This document shows, one piece after another, positions 26,181 to 34,727 of a stretch of DNA of 64,000 bases (position 1 is its first letter; every line of letters begins with the position of its first letter). A model generated the notes under the pieces. The model saw only the letters and a list, made by a program, of their open reading frames with translations, did not search any database and was not told the DNA's origin. This stretch comes from Herbaspirillum sp. WKF16. GTDB taxonomy: Bacteria; Pseudomonadota; Gammaproteobacteria; Burkholderiales; Burkholderiaceae_D. A program made the position numbers and the translations under genes. Location of the stretch: contig NZ_CP118632.1 in NCBI RefSeq assembly GCF_028993615.1, positions 1,240,001 through 1,304,000 on the forward strand, given 5' to 3'.

Positions 26181-27011
26181 ATGAAAGAAAAAATCGCGCT
26201 GTTTGGCGCCGGCGGCAAGATGGGCGTGCGCCTGGCCAAGAACCTGAAGAAGTCCGACTACCAGGTCGCCCACGTCGAAGTCAGCGAAGTGGGGCAGAAG
26301 CGCCTGCGGGACGAGGCCGGCATCGAGTGCGTCGGCATCGACGCCGCGCTGGACAATGTCGACGTCGTCATCCTGGCGGTGCCCGATACCCTGATCGGCA
26401 AGATCGCCGCCGAGATCTCGCCCAAGCTGCGCGCCGGCGTGATGGTGATGACGCTGGACGCGGCCGCGCCCTTCGCCGGCCACTTGCCGGATCGCCCGGA
26501 CCTGGTCTACTTCGTGGCCCATCCTTGCCATCCGCCGATCTTCAACGACGAGACTACGCAGGAAGGCCGGCGCGACTTCTTCGGCGGCGGCGCCGCCCGG
26601 CAGTCGATCACCAGCGCGCTGATGCAAGGCCCGGAGTCGGCCTTCGACCTCGGCGAGGACGTGGCCAAGGTGATCTACCAGCCGATCCTGCGCAGCTACC
26701 GCCTGACGGTGGAACAGATGGCGATCCTGGAGCCGGGCCTGTCGGAGACCGTGTGCGCCACGCTGCTCTACGCCATGAAGCAGGCGATGGACGAGACCGT
26801 GCGCCGCGGCGTGCCGGAAGAGGCCGCGCGCGACTTCCTGCTGGGCCACATGAACATCCTGGGCGCGGTGATCTTCAAGGAGATCCCGGGCGCTTTCTCG
26901 GACGCCTGCAACAAGGCCATCCAGAACGGCCTGCCGCGCCTCTTGCGCGACGACTGGTTGAAGGTGTTCGATCACGATGAGATCGCGGAGAGCATTCGCC
27001 GCATCACCTGA
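26181..27011 (+). CDS. apnO: D-apionate oxidoisomerase-like NAD-binding protein
   Basis: 276-aa Rossmann-fold protein beginning KIALFGAGGKMGVRLAKNL (GxGGxMG nucleotide motif), followed by an HPCHPP active-site segment and an all-helical 6-phosphogluconate-dehydrogenase-like C-terminal domain. In characterised apiose pathways a protein of this kind, ApnO, converts D-apionate to 3-oxo-isoapionate, next to a DUF1537 kinase (OiaK) and a RuBisCO-like decarboxylase (OiaX). The same three genes are adjacent here, which is the main support. The ATG at 26181 has GGAGA at suitable spacing; an ATG two codons earlier is too close to it. Other acid-sugar dehydrogenase roles remain possible. Confidence 0.75.
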   Translation: MKEKIALFGAGGKMGVRLAKNLKKSDYQVAHVEVSEVGQKRLRDEAGIECVGIDAALDNVDVVILAVPDTLIGKIAAEISPKLRAGVMVMTLDAAAPFAGHLPDRPDLVYFVAHPCHPPIFNDETTQEGRRDFFGGGAARQSITSALMQGPESAFDLGEDVAKVIYQPILRSYRLTVEQMAILEPGLSETVCATLLYAMKQAMDETVRRGVPEEAARDFLLGHMNILGAVIFKEIPGAFSDACNKAIQNGLPRLLRDDWLKVFDHDEIAESIRRIT

Positions 27012-27063
27012 CGATCCCCGGCGCCCGGGCCACGAACACGCAACAAGAAGGAAGAGACAGCGC

Positions 27064-28308
27064 ATGGAACGCATCTACGCCAGCTACTGGCTGGAAACCG
27101 GCGACGACCCCGCGCGCGCCGCCGAGGTCATCGCCGGGGAACAATCGAGCGGCACCTTCGTCGCCCTGGCCACCGAGACGCCGGAACTCAAGGAGCGCTC
27201 CGGCGCCCGCGTCGAGCGGCTGGAGATCCTCGGCCACGGCGAGCAGCCCAGCCTGCCGGGCGGCATGCCTTCGCAGCGCTACACGCAGTGCGCGCTGGAG
27301 CTCTCCTGGCCGCTGGAGAACACCGGCGCCTCGCTGCCCAACCTGATGTCCACCATCGCCGGCAACCTGTTCGAGCTGCGCCAGGTTTCCGGCCTGCGCC
27401 TGACCGGATTGAAGCTGCCGCGCGCCTTCGCCGACGCCTATCCAGGCCCGGCCTTCGGCATCGAAGGCACGCGCAAGCTCACCGGCGTGGCGCGCGGCCC
27501 GCTGATCGGCACCATCATCAAGCCCAGCATCGGCTTGTCGGTGGAGGAGACCGTGCAGCAGGTGCGCGAGCTGGTCGCCGGCGGCATCGACTTCATCAAG
27601 GACGACGAGCTGCAGGCCGACGGTGGCCGCTGCCCGTTCGATGAGCGCGTGCGCGGTGTCATGCGGGTCATCAATGAACACGCCGAGCGCACCGGCAAGA
27701 AGGTCATGATGGCCTTCAACCTGACCGGCGACCTGGATGAGATGCGCCGCCGCCACGACCTGATCCTGGCCGAGGGCGGCAACTGCGCGATGGCGGTGCT
27801 GAACTCGATCGGCCTGGTCGGCCTGCGCGAGCTGCGCCGGCATGCGCAAATGCCGATCCACGCGCATCGCGCCGGCTGGGGCTATCTCTCGCGCAGCCCG
27901 CAGCTGGGCTGGGACTACGCGCCCTGGCAGCAGCTGTGGCGCCTGGCTGGGGCCGATCACATGCACGTCAACGGCCTGCGCAACAAGTTCAGCGAACCCG
28001 ACGACAGCGTCGTCACGGCCGCGCGTGCCGTGCTGGCGCCGGTGGTCGAGGGCGCGCCGATGGTCTCGACCATGCCGGTGTTCAGTTCCGGCCAGACCGG
28101 CCTGCAGGCGGCCGACACCTATGCCGCGATCGGCTGCGCCGACCTGATCCACACCGCCGGCGGCGGCATCTTCGGCCATCCGCAGGGCGTGGCGGCCGGG
28201 GTCGAGGCGTTGCGCGAGGCCTGGGTGGCCGCCATCGAAGGCGTGCCGCTGGCGCAGCACGCGCGAGGCAACCCGGCCTTGCAGGCCGCGCTGGGATTCT
28301 GGAAATGA
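27064..28308 (+). CDS. oiaX: RuBisCO-like protein, probable 3-oxo-isoapionate-4-phosphate decarboxylase
   Basis: 414-aa RuBisCO-like protein. It keeps the active-site Lys in GTIIKPSIGLS (Lys153, equivalent to Lys175 of RuBisCO) and the metal/carbamate motif DFIKDDE (Lys179, Asp181, Glu182), plus MPIHAHRAGWG and ADHMHVNGLRNKF. The N-terminal domain is shorter than in true RuBisCO and no small subunit, phosphoribulokinase or carboxysome gene is near, so CO2 fixation is unlikely. The neighbours (oxidoisomerase-like upstream, DUF1537 kinase overlapping by 4 nt) point to OiaX, which decarboxylates 3-oxo-isoapionate 4-phosphate to L-erythrulose 1-phosphate. Transcarboxylase (OiaT-like) RuBisCO-like proteins are the alternative. 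Confidence 0.8.
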   Translation: MERIYASYWLETGDDPARAAEVIAGEQSSGTFVALATETPELKERSGARVERLEILGHGEQPSLPGGMPSQRYTQCALELSWPLENTGASLPNLMSTIAGNLFELRQVSGLRLTGLKLPRAFADAYPGPAFGIEGTRKLTGVARGPLIGTIIKPSIGLSVEETVQQVRELVAGGIDFIKDDELQADGGRCPFDERVRGVMRVINEHAERTGKKVMMAFNLTGDLDEMRRRHDLILAEGGNCAMAVLNSIGLVGLRELRRHAQMPIHAHRAGWGYLSRSPQLGWDYAPWQQLWRLAGADHMHVNGLRNKFSEPDDSVVTAARAVLAPVVEGAPMVSTMPVFSSGQTGLQAADTYAAIGCADLIHTAGGGIFGHPQGVAAGVEALREAWVAAIEGVPLAQHARGNPALQAALGFWK

Positions 28309-29693
28309 CGGCGCAAATCGAGCCGGCGCTGCCGCCGGGTTTGCTGCTGGCGTACTACGGCGACGACTTCACCGGCTCCACCGACGCCATGGAAGTGATG
28401 ACGGCGGCGGGCTTGTCCACCGTGCTGTTCCTGCGCACGCCCGATGCGGTCCTGCTGGAGCGCTTTGCCGGCGTGCGCTGCGTGGGCATCGCCGGTTCCT
28501 CGCGCGGGCGTTCGCCGCAGTGGATGGATGCGCACCTGCCGCCCGACTTCGAGGCGCTGGCGGCGCTGCGGCCGCCGCTGATGCAGTACAAGGTATGCTC
28601 CACCTTCGACTCGTCGGCCGCCACCGGATCGATCGGCCGCGCGGTCGACATCGGCGTGCGCCACATGCCCGGCGACTGGTCGCCGATGGTGGTGGGCGCG
28701 CCGCGCCTGAAGCGCTACCAGGCCTTCGGCAACCTGTTTGCGGCGGTGGACGGCGCCGGCTATCGGCTGGACCGCCATCCCACCATGTCGCGCCATCCGG
28801 TCACGCCCATGGACGAGGCCGACCTGCGCCGCCACCTGGGCCGGCAGACCAACCGCCGCATCGAGCTGGTGGACATGGTGCAACTGCGCGACGGCGCCGT
28901 ACTTGCGCATGAACGGCTGCGCACGCTGCGCGGCGACGACCGTCCGGTGGTGCTGGTCGACGTGCTGGACGAGGAAACCCTGCGCGAGGCCGGAAGGCTG
29001 GTGTGGGAAGAGAAGGGCGCGGGCGTGTTCAGCGCGTCGTCCTCAGGTTTGCAATACGCGCTGGCGGCCTACTGGCGCGCGCGCGGCTGGATCCCGGCGC
29101 AACCCTCGCTGCCGCAGGCCGCGCCGGCGCCGGTGATCGCCGCCGTCAGCGGCAGCTGCTCGCCGGTGACGGCCGGCCAGATCGCCTGGGCGCGCGAGCA
29201 TGGTTTCGCCGCCGAGCGCATGGACCTGGCGGCGGTGCTGGCCGGATCCGGCCGCGAAGCCGAACTGGCGCGCCTGCTGGCGCGCGCCGGCGAGGCCATT
29301 GGCGCCGGACGCAGCCCGCTGGTGTTTTCCGCCGAGGGGCCGGACGATCCGGCGGTGACCGGATTCGACGCCATCGCGCAAGGCGCCGGCATGAGCCGCG
29401 CGGACGCCGCGCGCAGCGTCGGCGTGGCGCTGGCCGAGGTGATGCGGCGCATCCTGGACGTCCACGACCTCAGGCGCATCGCCATCGCCGGCGGCGACAG
29501 CTCGGGCGAAGTGGCAGGCGCGCTGGACATCGCCGCGCTGTCGGTGTGCGCCGGCATGGCGCCGGGCGCGCCACTGTGCCGGGCCTGGTCGGACAATCCG
29601 CGCCGCGACGGCCTGGAACTGGTGTTGAAGGGCGGGCAAGTGGGCGCGCGCAGCTTTTTCGGCGACGTGTTGGCAGGTCGTCCCGCAGCTTGA
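28305..29693 (+). CDS. oiaK: DUF1537-family four-carbon acid sugar kinase, probable 3-oxo-isoapionate kinase
   Basis: 462-aa ATP-dependent kinase with the two-domain DUF1537 layout: N-terminal substrate domain starting AYYGDDFTGSTD (Asp20-Asp21) with YKVCSTFDSS, and C-terminal nucleotide domain with VSGSCSPVTAGQI and AIAGGDSSGEV. Family members phosphorylate threonate, erythronate, 3-oxo-tetronate or 3-oxo-isoapionate. The fused position (ATGA overlap) after a RuBisCO-like gene and an ApnO-like gene favours the last, giving the phosphate needed by the decarboxylase. No aldolase for a tetronate pathway is present, which argues against OtnK/DtnK roles. Confidence 0.82.
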   Translation: MTAQIEPALPPGLLLAYYGDDFTGSTDAMEVMTAAGLSTVLFLRTPDAVLLERFAGVRCVGIAGSSRGRSPQWMDAHLPPDFEALAALRPPLMQYKVCSTFDSSAATGSIGRAVDIGVRHMPGDWSPMVVGAPRLKRYQAFGNLFAAVDGAGYRLDRHPTMSRHPVTPMDEADLRRHLGRQTNRRIELVDMVQLRDGAVLAHERLRTLRGDDRPVVLVDVLDEETLREAGRLVWEEKGAGVFSASSSGLQYALAAYWRARGWIPAQPSLPQAAPAPVIAAVSGSCSPVTAGQIAWAREHGFAAERMDLAAVLAGSGREAELARLLARAGEAIGAGRSPLVFSAEGPDDPAVTGFDAIAQGAGMSRADAARSVGVALAEVMRRILDVHDLRRIAIAGGDSSGEVAGALDIAALSVCAGMAPGAPLCRAWSDNPRRDGLELVLKGGQVGARSFFGDVLAGRPAA

Positions 29694-29806
29694 GAAGATG
29701 TCTTCGCGGGATACCCGCGAATCGCCGCAAAGTCAGGCCGGTATTGGGATTGTGGTAGAGTGCGCGTCCAACGATACCAACAAACTGTCCAGAGACATTT
29801 TTTCCC

Positions 29807-30514
29807 ATGCCGGAACCGATACAGCGACGCAAGCTATACCAGGAAGTGTTGGAACGCCTCATGGAACGCATCCACGGCGGCGATTTCCCACCGGGATCGC
29901 AACTGCCGTCCGAGCGCGAACTCATGGAGCAATACGGCGTGGGCCGCCCCGCAGTGCGCGAGGCCTTGCAGGCGATGGAGCGTTCCGGCTTCGTCGAGAT
30001 CGCTCACGGCGAGCGCGCCCGCGTGGTCGACCCGACCGCCGAGCGCCTGATTGCGCAGATCGCCGCCGGCGCGCAGCACCTGCTGCGCACCAAGCCCGAC
30101 ATGCTCAGGCACATGAAGGAAGCGCGCGTCTTCCTGGAAACCAGCACCGCCCGCATGGCCGCCGAGCGCGCCACCGAGGAGCAGGTCGCCAGGTTGCGCC
30201 AGGCCATCGCCGAGCACCGCGCCTCGATGGTCAACCTGGAAGAGTTCATCGAGCGCGACATGGCCTTCCACCGCGAGATCGCAGACATCAGCGGCAATCC
30301 CATTTTCCCCTCGATCGTCGAATCGATGTTCCGCTGGGCCAGCGAGTTCTACACCACGCTGGTGCGTGCTCCCGGCGCCGAGGAGCTGACCCTGGCCGAG
30401 CACCAGCGCATCGTCGACGCCATCGCCGCGCATGACGGCGCCGCCGCCGCCGAGGCGATGCGCGCTCACCTGACGCGCGCCAACGAGCTGTACCGCGAGC
30501 TGGGCCAGCAGTAA
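29807..30514 (+). CDS. GntR-family regulator, FadR subfamily
   Basis: 235-aa transcription factor. Residues about 8-75 are the GntR winged HTH (GGDFPPGSQLPSERELMEQYGVGRPAVREALQ), and about 95-225 the all-helical FCD effector domain with a likely metal site (DMAFHREIA, later EHQRIVDAI). It resembles NanR/FadR-type repressors of sugar-acid pathways. It is on the same strand, 113 nt after the DUF1537 kinase, and is followed by its own terminator. It probably represses the transporter-to-kinase operon and responds to a pathway metabolite; the TGGTATA dyad at 24575 is the proposed site. Confidence 0.88.
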   Translation: MPEPIQRRKLYQEVLERLMERIHGGDFPPGSQLPSERELMEQYGVGRPAVREALQAMERSGFVEIAHGERARVVDPTAERLIAQIAAGAQHLLRTKPDMLRHMKEARVFLETSTARMAAERATEEQVARLRQAIAEHRASMVNLEEFIERDMAFHREIADISGNPIFPSIVESMFRWASEFYTTLVRAPGAEELTLAEHQRIVDAIAAHDGAAAAEAMRAHLTRANELYRELGQQ

Positions 30515-30530
30515 GCGCCGGCGCGGCAGC

Positions 30531-30561
30531 AAAAACAGCGGTTGCGGCCGCTGTTTTTTTT
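30531..30561 (+). terminator. Terminator after the gntR gene
   Basis: Stem AAAAACAGCGG/CCGCTGTTTTT with loop TTGCGG, continuing into a run of eight T residues, 16 nt after the stop codon. Confidence 0.85.
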
Positions 30562-30658
30562 CGCATGCGCGGCGCGCATGCCAGCGCGCGCAAATCTCGT
30601 TTGAAGCCGATCCCGCGCGGCGTTTCAATGGCGGTTCGACCAGCTTCGGGCCCGCGCC

Positions 30659-31894
30659 ATGCCTTCGCCATCCATTCCTCTTTCGTCCCGCAAGACCTAC
30701 CTGATCATCGCCGCCGGCGCCGTGGTCATGAGCATGGCGCTGGGATCGCGCCAGACCTTCGGGTTGTTCATCAGCCCGCTGTCGTACGACTACGGCCTGC
30801 CGGTCACCCTGATCGCCTTTGCCATCGCCTTGCACAACCTGGTGTGGGGGTTCGCTCAGCCGCTGGCCGGGGCCGCCACCGACCGCTGGGGGCCGGCGCC
30901 GGTAGTGGCCTTCGGCGCGCTGGCCTATGGCGTCGGGCTGGCCATGACGGCGCTGGCCTCCAGCGGCTGGATGCTGGCGCTGGGCATGGGCGTGTTCATC
31001 GGCGTGGGCATCAGCTGCACCAGCTTTGGCGTGGTGCTGACCGCGGTCGGGCGCAACGTCGCGCCGCAGCGGCGCAGCATGGCGCTGGGATTGGCCAGCG
31101 CCGGCGGCTCGCTGGGCCAGGTACTGATGGTGCCGCTGGTGCAGGGCATGCGTTCAAGCGCCGGCATCACCGTGGCGCTGCTGGCGCTGGCCGCGCTGGT
31201 GGCGGCGACGGCGCCGCTGGGGCTGGCGCTGGGACGGCGCGCGCCGTCGGGCGTCGCGGGCGCGGCGGATGATGCCGGCCTGGGGTTTTCCCTGCGCGCG
31301 GTGGTGGCGCAGGCTTGCCGCCACCGCGGCTACCGGCTGCTGACGGCCGGCTTCTTCGCCTGCGGTTTCCAGCTCGCCTTCATCGCCACCCACTTGCCCG
31401 GCTACCTGGAGCTGTGCCACATGCCGATGGGGTTGGCGGCCACGGCGCTGGCGCTGATCGGGCTGTTCAACATGGCCGGCAGCTGGACCTGCGGCTGGCT
31501 CGGCGGACGCTTTCGCCAGCAGCATGTGCTGGGCTGGCTGTATCTCGTGCGCAGCGCCGCCATCGGCCTGTTCTTCGTGCTGCCCAAGAGCGAGCTGTCG
31601 GTGACCCTGTTCGCCGCCGTGATGGGGCTGACCTGGCTGGGCACGGTGCCGCTCACCAGCGGGCTGGTGGCGCGCATCTTCGGCACGCGCCACATGGGAA
31701 CGCTGTTCGGCGTGTGCTTCCTGAGCCATCAGCTGGGTTCCTTCCTCGGGGCCTGGCTGGGCGGGCTGGCGCTGGACCTGACCGGATCGTACACGCTGCT
31801 GTGGGGCGCGACCTTCGTGGCCGGGGTGATGGCGGCGCTGCTGCATTTCCCGATCGACGAGCGCGACGCGGCGGCGGCGATGGCCAAGGCTTAG
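30659..31894 (+). CDS. MFS transporter (oxalate/formate-antiporter-like)
   Basis: 411-aa, twelve-helix major facilitator protein. The motif SRQTFGLFISPLS in TM1, WGFAQPLAGAATDRWG at loop 2-3 and GLGxxGTVPLTSGL-like segment late in the protein fit the OFA/monocarboxylate branch of the superfamily. It has its own spacing (145 nt after gntR, beyond a terminator), so it may be a separate transcription unit. Substrate unknown; whether it belongs to the apionate cluster cannot be decided. An aminotransferase gene follows on the same strand after 91 nt. Confidence 0.82.
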   Translation: MPSPSIPLSSRKTYLIIAAGAVVMSMALGSRQTFGLFISPLSYDYGLPVTLIAFAIALHNLVWGFAQPLAGAATDRWGPAPVVAFGALAYGVGLAMTALASSGWMLALGMGVFIGVGISCTSFGVVLTAVGRNVAPQRRSMALGLASAGGSLGQVLMVPLVQGMRSSAGITVALLALAALVAATAPLGLALGRRAPSGVAGAADDAGLGFSLRAVVAQACRHRGYRLLTAGFFACGFQLAFIATHLPGYLELCHMPMGLAATALALIGLFNMAGSWTCGWLGGRFRQQHVLGWLYLVRSAAIGLFFVLPKSELSVTLFAAVMGLTWLGTVPLTSGLVARIFGTRHMGTLFGVCFLSHQLGSFLGAWLGGLALDLTGSYTLLWGATFVAGVMAALLHFPIDERDAAAAMAKA

Positions 31895-31985
31895 CGGCGC
31901 GCATGTATGGATGGCGTTGCCGGGAGTTTTTCCGCGCGACGCGCTAACATAGCGGCTTGACCGTCACCGTTTCCGAGAGCCATCC

Positions 31986-33176
31986 ATGTTTTCCCATCTT
32001 CCGCCGTATGCCGGCGACCCCATCCTCAGCCTGATGGAAGTGTTCCAGCGCGACGAGCGCGCCGGCAAGGTCAACCTCAGCATCGGCATCTACACCGATG
32101 GCCAGGGCGTCGTGCCGGTGCTGCCCTCGGTGCGCGCGGCGGCGGCCGAGGTCGCGCAGGCCACCACGCCCTACGTCTACCTGCCCATGGAAGGGCACGG
32201 CGGCTACCGCAAGGCGGTGGCGCAGCTGTTGTTCGGCCGCGAGCTGCCGGCGCCGGAGCACCTGGCCATCGTCCAGACCCTGGGCGGATCCGGCGCGCTG
32301 AAGGTGGGCGCGGACCTGATCGCGCGCTTCTTCCCGCAGCCCACGGTGTGGATCCCGGATCCGACCTGGGACAACCACATCGGCATCTTCGAGGGCGCCG
32401 GTTTCAAGACCGAACGCTATCCCTACTACGACGCGCAGACCAAGGGCCTGGCCTTCGACGCCATGCTGGCGAAGATCGACTCCCTGCCCAGGGGCGCAGT
32501 GGTGCTGCTGCACCCGTGCTGCCACAACCCGACCGGCGTCGATCCCACGCGCGAGCAGTGGGAGCGGATCGTCGGCGTGCTCGAACAGCGCGGCCTGCTG
32601 CCGTTCTTCGACCTGGCCTACCAGGGGTTCGCCGAGAGCCTCGACGCCGACATCTGGCCGGTGCGCGAATGCGTGCGGCGCGGCATCGCCTTCTTCCTCA
32701 GCAATTCCTTCTCCAAGATCTTCTCGCTCTACAGCGAGCGCGTCGGCGCGTTGTCGGTGTTCTGCCCGCAGCCGGGCCAGGCCGCCAACGTGCTCGGCCA
32801 GCTGAAGCTGACCGTGCGCCGCAACTATTCCAGTCCGCCGATGCATGGCGCGCTGCTGGTGGCGCGCGTGCTGTCGGACGCCGCGCTGGCCGCGCAATGG
32901 CGCGCCGAGGTGGAAGAGATGCGCCTGCGCGTGCGCGACATGCGCGGCAAGCTGGCGGCGCAGCTCAAGACGGCGGCGCCGGAGCAGGACTTCTCCTTCC
33001 TGCTGCGCCAGCACGGCATGTTCGGCTACACCGGTCTCTCCGCGGCCCAGGTGGATCGCCTGCGCGACGAGTTCGGCGTGTACGCGATCGCCACCGGCCG
33101 CATCTGCGTGGCCGGCCTGAACGACGGCAACGTGGCGCGGGTGGCCGAGGCGATGGCGGCGGTGCTCAAAAGCTGA
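31986..33176 (+). CDS. tyrB: Aromatic amino-acid aminotransferase (TyrB/AspC class I)
   Basis: 396-aa PLP-dependent transaminase exchanging amino groups between aromatic or acidic amino acids and 2-oxoglutarate. It has the fold-type I signature: Asn181 and Asp209/Tyr212 around the cofactor, the Schiff-base Lys in SNSFSKIFSLYSER (Lys244), and the substrate carboxylate Arg in TGRICVAGLN near the end. The start MFSHLPPYAGDPILSLMEVFQ agrees with betaproteobacterial TyrB. The length is that of E. coli TyrB/AspC (397 aa). It is followed by a strong bidirectional terminator. Confidence 0.9.
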   Translation: MFSHLPPYAGDPILSLMEVFQRDERAGKVNLSIGIYTDGQGVVPVLPSVRAAAAEVAQATTPYVYLPMEGHGGYRKAVAQLLFGRELPAPEHLAIVQTLGGSGALKVGADLIARFFPQPTVWIPDPTWDNHIGIFEGAGFKTERYPYYDAQTKGLAFDAMLAKIDSLPRGAVVLLHPCCHNPTGVDPTREQWERIVGVLEQRGLLPFFDLAYQGFAESLDADIWPVRECVRRGIAFFLSNSFSKIFSLYSERVGALSVFCPQPGQAANVLGQLKLTVRRNYSSPPMHGALLVARVLSDAALAAQWRAEVEEMRLRVRDMRGKLAAQLKTAAPEQDFSFLLRQHGMFGYTGLSAAQVDRLRDEFGVYAIATGRICVAGLNDGNVARVAEAMAAVLKS

Positions 33177-33190
33177 GCCGGCCGCAATTG

Positions 33191-33220
33191 AAAAAAGAGC
33201 ACCCGCGGGTGCTCTTTTTT
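33191..33220. terminator. Bidirectional terminator between tyrB and the FAD oxidoreductase gene
   Basis: Perfect self-complementary AAAAAAGAGCACCC/GGGTGCTCTTTTTT around a central CG, with A and T runs on both sides; it serves two convergent genes. Confidence 0.92.
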
Positions 33221-33234
33221 ATTGGAGCGTGGAC

Positions 33235-34131
33235 TTATTCCATGATCAGCGAACGATGCGCGCTGACGCCGGCCATCACGCCCGAGGCCGAGGCCATGGT
33301 GCCGTTGTGGAAGGCCATGGCGGCGTCGCCGGCGGCCAACACGTTGGGCACCGAGGTCTGGCGCATCTCGTCGGTGCGGATGTAGGGCCCCATCGCTCCC
33401 TGCTCGAAGGCGCAGCCCAGCTGCATGGCCAGCGGGCTGGACATGTGTACGCGCGGGCCGACGAACACCGCGCCCAGTTCCAGCGCGCGGCCGTCGGCCA
33501 GGCGCACCGCCTCGATCTCCGGCGCCTCGCCGAGGATCTCCACCACCGGCGTGCGTTCGATCGCCGTGCCGCGCTTTTGCATCTGCCTGAGCTCCGCCTC
33601 TTCCGGTTCGAACTGGCCTTGCGTGAAGTAGGTGGTCGGCCCCCAGTCCGGCAGCATGATGCCCTGGTGCGCCGACAGCGGCGTGGTGGCGATCACGCCC
33701 AGCTTGCGGTCGCGCACTTCGTAGCCGTGGCAATAAGGACAGTGGATCGCGGTCTTGCCCCAGCGCTCCTGCAGGCCGGGGATGGGCGGCAGCTCGTCGC
33801 GCACGCCGGTGGCCAGGATCAGGCGGCGCGCCTGGAAGCGGCGGCCGCCCTCCACCGTGACGCTCACGCCTTGCGCATCGGCGGCGGCGTGCTCGGCGTA
33901 GGCCACCGCCAGTTCGAAGTTCGGATAGGCCATCAGCTGCTGCACCGCGATCGCCATGATCTCGTGCGGCGGCGTGCCGTCCTGCCCGAGGAAGCCGTGC
34001 GAGGCCTCGGCGTAGCGGTTGCGCGGGCTGCCGGCGTCGATCAAGAGGATCTTGCGGCGGGCGCGCGCCAGCTGCATGGCGGCCGATGCGCCGGCGAAGC
34101 TGGCGCCGACGACGATGACATCGTAGTGCAT
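33235..34131 (-). CDS. NAD(P)/FAD-dependent oxidoreductase, thioredoxin-reductase-like
   Basis: 298-aa flavoprotein of the thioredoxin reductase fold. It has an N-terminal FAD motif VVGASFAGASAA, a redox CPYC pair (Cys131, Cys134) in HCPYCHGYEVRD, and the C-terminal FAD motif VLAAGDAAM. The second dinucleotide-binding domain is divergent (the usual GxGxxA reads ATTPLSAHQG), which suggests it may not use NADPH in the normal way. It lies 97 nt downstream of an Rrf2-type regulator on the same strand, so a redox-responsive unit is plausible. Its electron acceptor is unknown. Confidence 0.85.
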   Translation of the reverse strand: MHYDVIVVGASFAGASAAMQLARARRKILLIDAGSPRNRYAEASHGFLGQDGTPPHEIMAIAVQQLMAYPNFELAVAYAEHAAADAQGVSVTVEGGRRFQARRLILATGVRDELPPIPGLQERWGKTAIHCPYCHGYEVRDRKLGVIATTPLSAHQGIMLPDWGPTTYFTQGQFEPEEAELRQMQKRGTAIERTPVVEILGEAPEIEAVRLADGRALELGAVFVGPRVHMSSPLAMQLGCAFEQGAMGPYIRTDEMRQTSVPNVLAAGDAAMAFHNGTMASASGVMAGVSAHRSLIME

Positions 34132-34228
34132 GGAAAACTCCTTTCAAAAATGCGGGCGCGAAGACGCCCGCGCGCCTGGTGCGGCAAGGCGCGGAAATGG
34201 AATGCGGCAGGGGAAAGGGCAGGGCCGC

Positions 34229-34672
34229 TCAGTGCGGCGGCGGCTGCCACTGGTGGAAACGCGGCCCGACGTCACGGGCCAGCGAGGCCAGCGTGATGCC
34301 GGCCAGGCGTTCATCGAGGATGCGGTTGGCTTGCTCCATCACCTCGTCGAGCGCGCGGTTGACGGCGATCTCGACCAGGCAGCCGGGCGACTCCTCGCGC
34401 GCGCCCAGGGTCACCAGCCGTTCGCCCAGCGCCTGCTGGACTTCATGCAGGCTGATCTCATCCATAGGTCGCGCCAGCGACCAGCCGCCGCCGTGCCCCT
34501 TGGTGGAGGCGACGATGCCGGCCTCGCGCAGCCCGGCGAAGGTGCGGCGGATGACGACGGGATTGGTGCCGACCCAGCCGGCGATCTCTTCCGAGGTCAT
34601 CGGCGCGTCGGGGCGCTGGCCCATGTGCAACAGGATGTGCAGGGCAATCGATAGGCGGTCGCTGCGTTTCAT
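34229..34672 (-). CDS. Rrf2-family transcriptional regulator
   Basis: 147-aa winged-HTH protein starting MKRSDRLSIALHILLHM, with the recognition region SEEIAGWVGTNPVVIRRTFAGLREAGIV and the Rrf2 wing KGHGGGWSLARP. It has only one Cys (in ESPGCLVEI), so it lacks the three-Cys [Fe-S] cluster site of IscR/NsrR and likely senses another signal. A longer upstream frame overlaps the next gene and is not supported. It precedes the FAD oxidoreductase, the probable target. Confidence 0.88.
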   Translation of the reverse strand: MKRSDRLSIALHILLHMGQRPDAPMTSEEIAGWVGTNPVVIRRTFAGLREAGIVASTKGHGGGWSLARPMDEISLHEVQQALGERLVTLGAREESPGCLVEIAVNRALDEVMEQANRILDERLAGITLASLARDVGPRFHQWQPPPH

Positions 34673-34727
34673 GTAACTTATATTATTACGTGAATGCGGC
34701 GACGTCAATCCTGCTTGGGCGGAATGT

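Noticed and set aside
27064..28308. True RuBisCO for CO2 fixation
   Set aside because: No small subunit, phosphoribulokinase or carboxysome genes, shortened N-terminal domain and sugar-acid neighbours indicate a RuBisCO-like protein.
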